A DNA stretch of 7,663 nt from Candidatus Methanovirga basalitermitum (lineage in GTDB: Archaea > Methanobacteriota > Methanobacteria > Methanobacteriales > Methanobacteriaceae): assembly GCA_031284445.1 (NCBI GenBank), contig JAISZW010000129.1, forward strand, positions 1 through 7,663, given 5' to 3'. Shown in pieces: positions 7,061-7,663 of this stretch (positions are counted from its first letter, which is position 1; each line of letters begins with the position of its first letter). Made by a program: the position numbers and the translations under genes. A model generated the notes under the pieces. The model was not told the origin of the DNA and searched no databases. It worked only from the letters and a program-made list of their open reading frames with translations.

Positions 7061-7070
7061 TAGGAAATAA

Positions 7071-7663
7071 TTATTTTCTTCTCCAATAAACTAAACCAAG
7101 AACACTTAAAATAGCTAATAATATCAAATGAAAACCAGTATTAGGTAATGAATGACCAAACCAATTACTCAAACCATTACTAATTGAATTATGACCATTA
7201 CCAGTACTATTACTACCATTATGATTAGGACTAGGACCAGGTGACGAAGGAGCAGGTGATGGATTATCACTTACTGTAATTAACTTACTACTATTAGATG
7301 AAATGTAGGTATCATTGCCAGCATACTTAACCGTTAAATTATACACTCCAACAACCTTAAATATATAATTTAGGTTGGATAGGTCAATCAAACCATTTCC
7401 ATCAGTTGTAGTATTAGCAATACTTGTATTATTTATAAAGATTTCTAAATTTGTAAGAGATACACCCACACCATTACCATTGGTTAAATTGATAATACCT
7501 GATAGTTTATCACCAGCTTTAAGAGGTGTTTTGACATTATCTAAACCAATAAATGTATTTTGCTTATCAACAGTTATATCTTTACTTGCAATAGTTGAAT
7601 TGTAGGTATCATTACCAAGATATTCAATCGTTAAATTATACACACCAGCACTACCAAACACAT
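7071..7663 (-). CDS. Adhesin-like surface protein, C-terminal part, with Ig-like repeats and LPNTG sorting signal (partial)
   Basis: Only the last 196 or so codons are in the window; the frame is open to the edge, so no start or signal peptide can be judged. Residue numbers count from the GTG at 7661. Two copies of an Ig-like repeat end in GVYNLT(I/V)-YxGNDTY (6-20 and 105-119), 99 residues apart, as in the large repetitive adhesin-like proteins of Methanobrevibacter and Methanosphaera. A Pro/Ser/Gly linker (134-145) and an Asn/Gly/Ser stretch follow, then LPNTG at 172-176, a hydrophobic segment at 177-192 and the tail WRRK. That is the standard arrangement of a sortase sorting signal. I count 12 N-x-S/T sequons in 196 residues, which suggests heavy N-glycosylation outside the cell. 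Inferred role: a surface protein exposed through the pseudomurein wall, for adhesion to other cells or particles. The ligand is unknown, the exact Ig-like family needs an HMM search, and the sortase is not in this window. Confidence 0.85.
   Translation of the reverse strand, partial: VFGSAGVYNLTIEYLGNDTYNSTIASKDITVDKQNTFIGLDNVKTPLKAGDKLSGIINLTNGNGVGVSLTNLEIFINNTSIANTTTDGNGLIDLSNLNYIFKVVGVYNLTVKYAGNDTYISSNSSKLITVSDNPSPAPSSPGPSPNHNGSNSTGNGHNSISNGLSNWFGHSLPNTGFHLILLAILSVLGLVYWRRK

Larger units (their letters stand above)
6266..7070. other. Long intergenic region without a supported gene
   Basis: About 800 bp between the adhesin stop and the eno start. I found no open frame with a ribosome-binding site and protein-like composition on either strand, and no tRNA or rRNA. 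It holds the distal part of the 68-bp duplication, two further tandem duplications (6562-6694 and 6808-6911), a GC-richer island (about 6696-6804), a perfect A/T palindrome (6921-6938), a promoter-like site (6971-6983) and an oligo-T tract after the adhesin. Between these, 6379-6561 is AT-rich DNA in which I see only weak TATA-like words and small imperfect inverted repeats. Confidence 0.8.

Noticed and set aside
7375..7605. Plus-strand open frame antisense to the adhesin repeats
   Set aside because: It lies wholly inside the repeat-bearing reading frame and shows no motif of its own.

Overview
The window suggests a low-GC methanogenic archaeon of the Methanobacteriaceae, most like Methanobrevibacter or Methanosphaera. 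The evidence is the archaeal gene set (an archaeal-type S2 protein, archaeal mevalonate kinase, isopentenyl phosphate kinase, type 2 IPP isomerase and an archaeal RNase J) in the order eno-rpsB-mvk-ipk-fni-rnj, which as I recall matches Methanothermobacter. An Asn/Thr/Ser-rich, adhesin-like surface protein beside it fits the same group. This placement rests on recalled gene order and protein motifs, not on a database search. All recognised genes are on the minus strand, so transcription runs from high to low coordinates.

Layout in transcription order. (1) 7663-7071: C-terminal end of a secreted, Ig-like-repeat adhesin with an LPNTG sorting signal; its N-terminus lies outside the window. (2) 7070-6266: about 800 bp with no supported gene. 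It is very AT-rich and holds three unrelated two-copy tandem duplications (units of 52, 66/67 and 68 bp), a relatively GC-rich island that could be a small RNA or gene remnant, a perfect 18-bp A/T palindrome and candidate archaeal promoter elements. (3) 6265-5018: enolase. (4) 4994-4398: ribosomal protein S2; I moved its start to an internal TTG preceded by a strong Shine-Dalgarno (SD) sequence. (5) 4300-3338: mevalonate kinase. (6) 3310-2501: isopentenyl phosphate kinase. (7) 2486-1419: type 2 isopentenyl-diphosphate isomerase. (8) 1422-73: RNase J, with a TTG start overlapping the preceding stop codon. (9) 72-1: AT-rich tail with oligo-T runs on the coding strand.

How the genes work together. 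Mevalonate kinase, isopentenyl phosphate kinase and Fni are three steps of the archaeal (modified) mevalonate route to IPP and DMAPP, the precursors of ether-lipid isoprenoid chains. Enolase serves glycolysis/gluconeogenesis, S2 serves the ribosome and RNase J serves RNA turnover, so this is a mixed housekeeping operon. Spacing is tight: 23, 97, 27 and 14 nt, then a 4-nt overlap.

I see no clear undescribed multi-gene system. The observations most worth a second look are: the 68-bp duplication that copies the enolase ribosome-binding site, start codon and first codons out of frame; the clustering of three tandem duplications at what looks like a synteny breakpoint upstream of eno; the absence of a MEMO-family gene between rpsB and mvk, where I remember one in relatives; and the unexplained GC-rich island at about 6696-6804.
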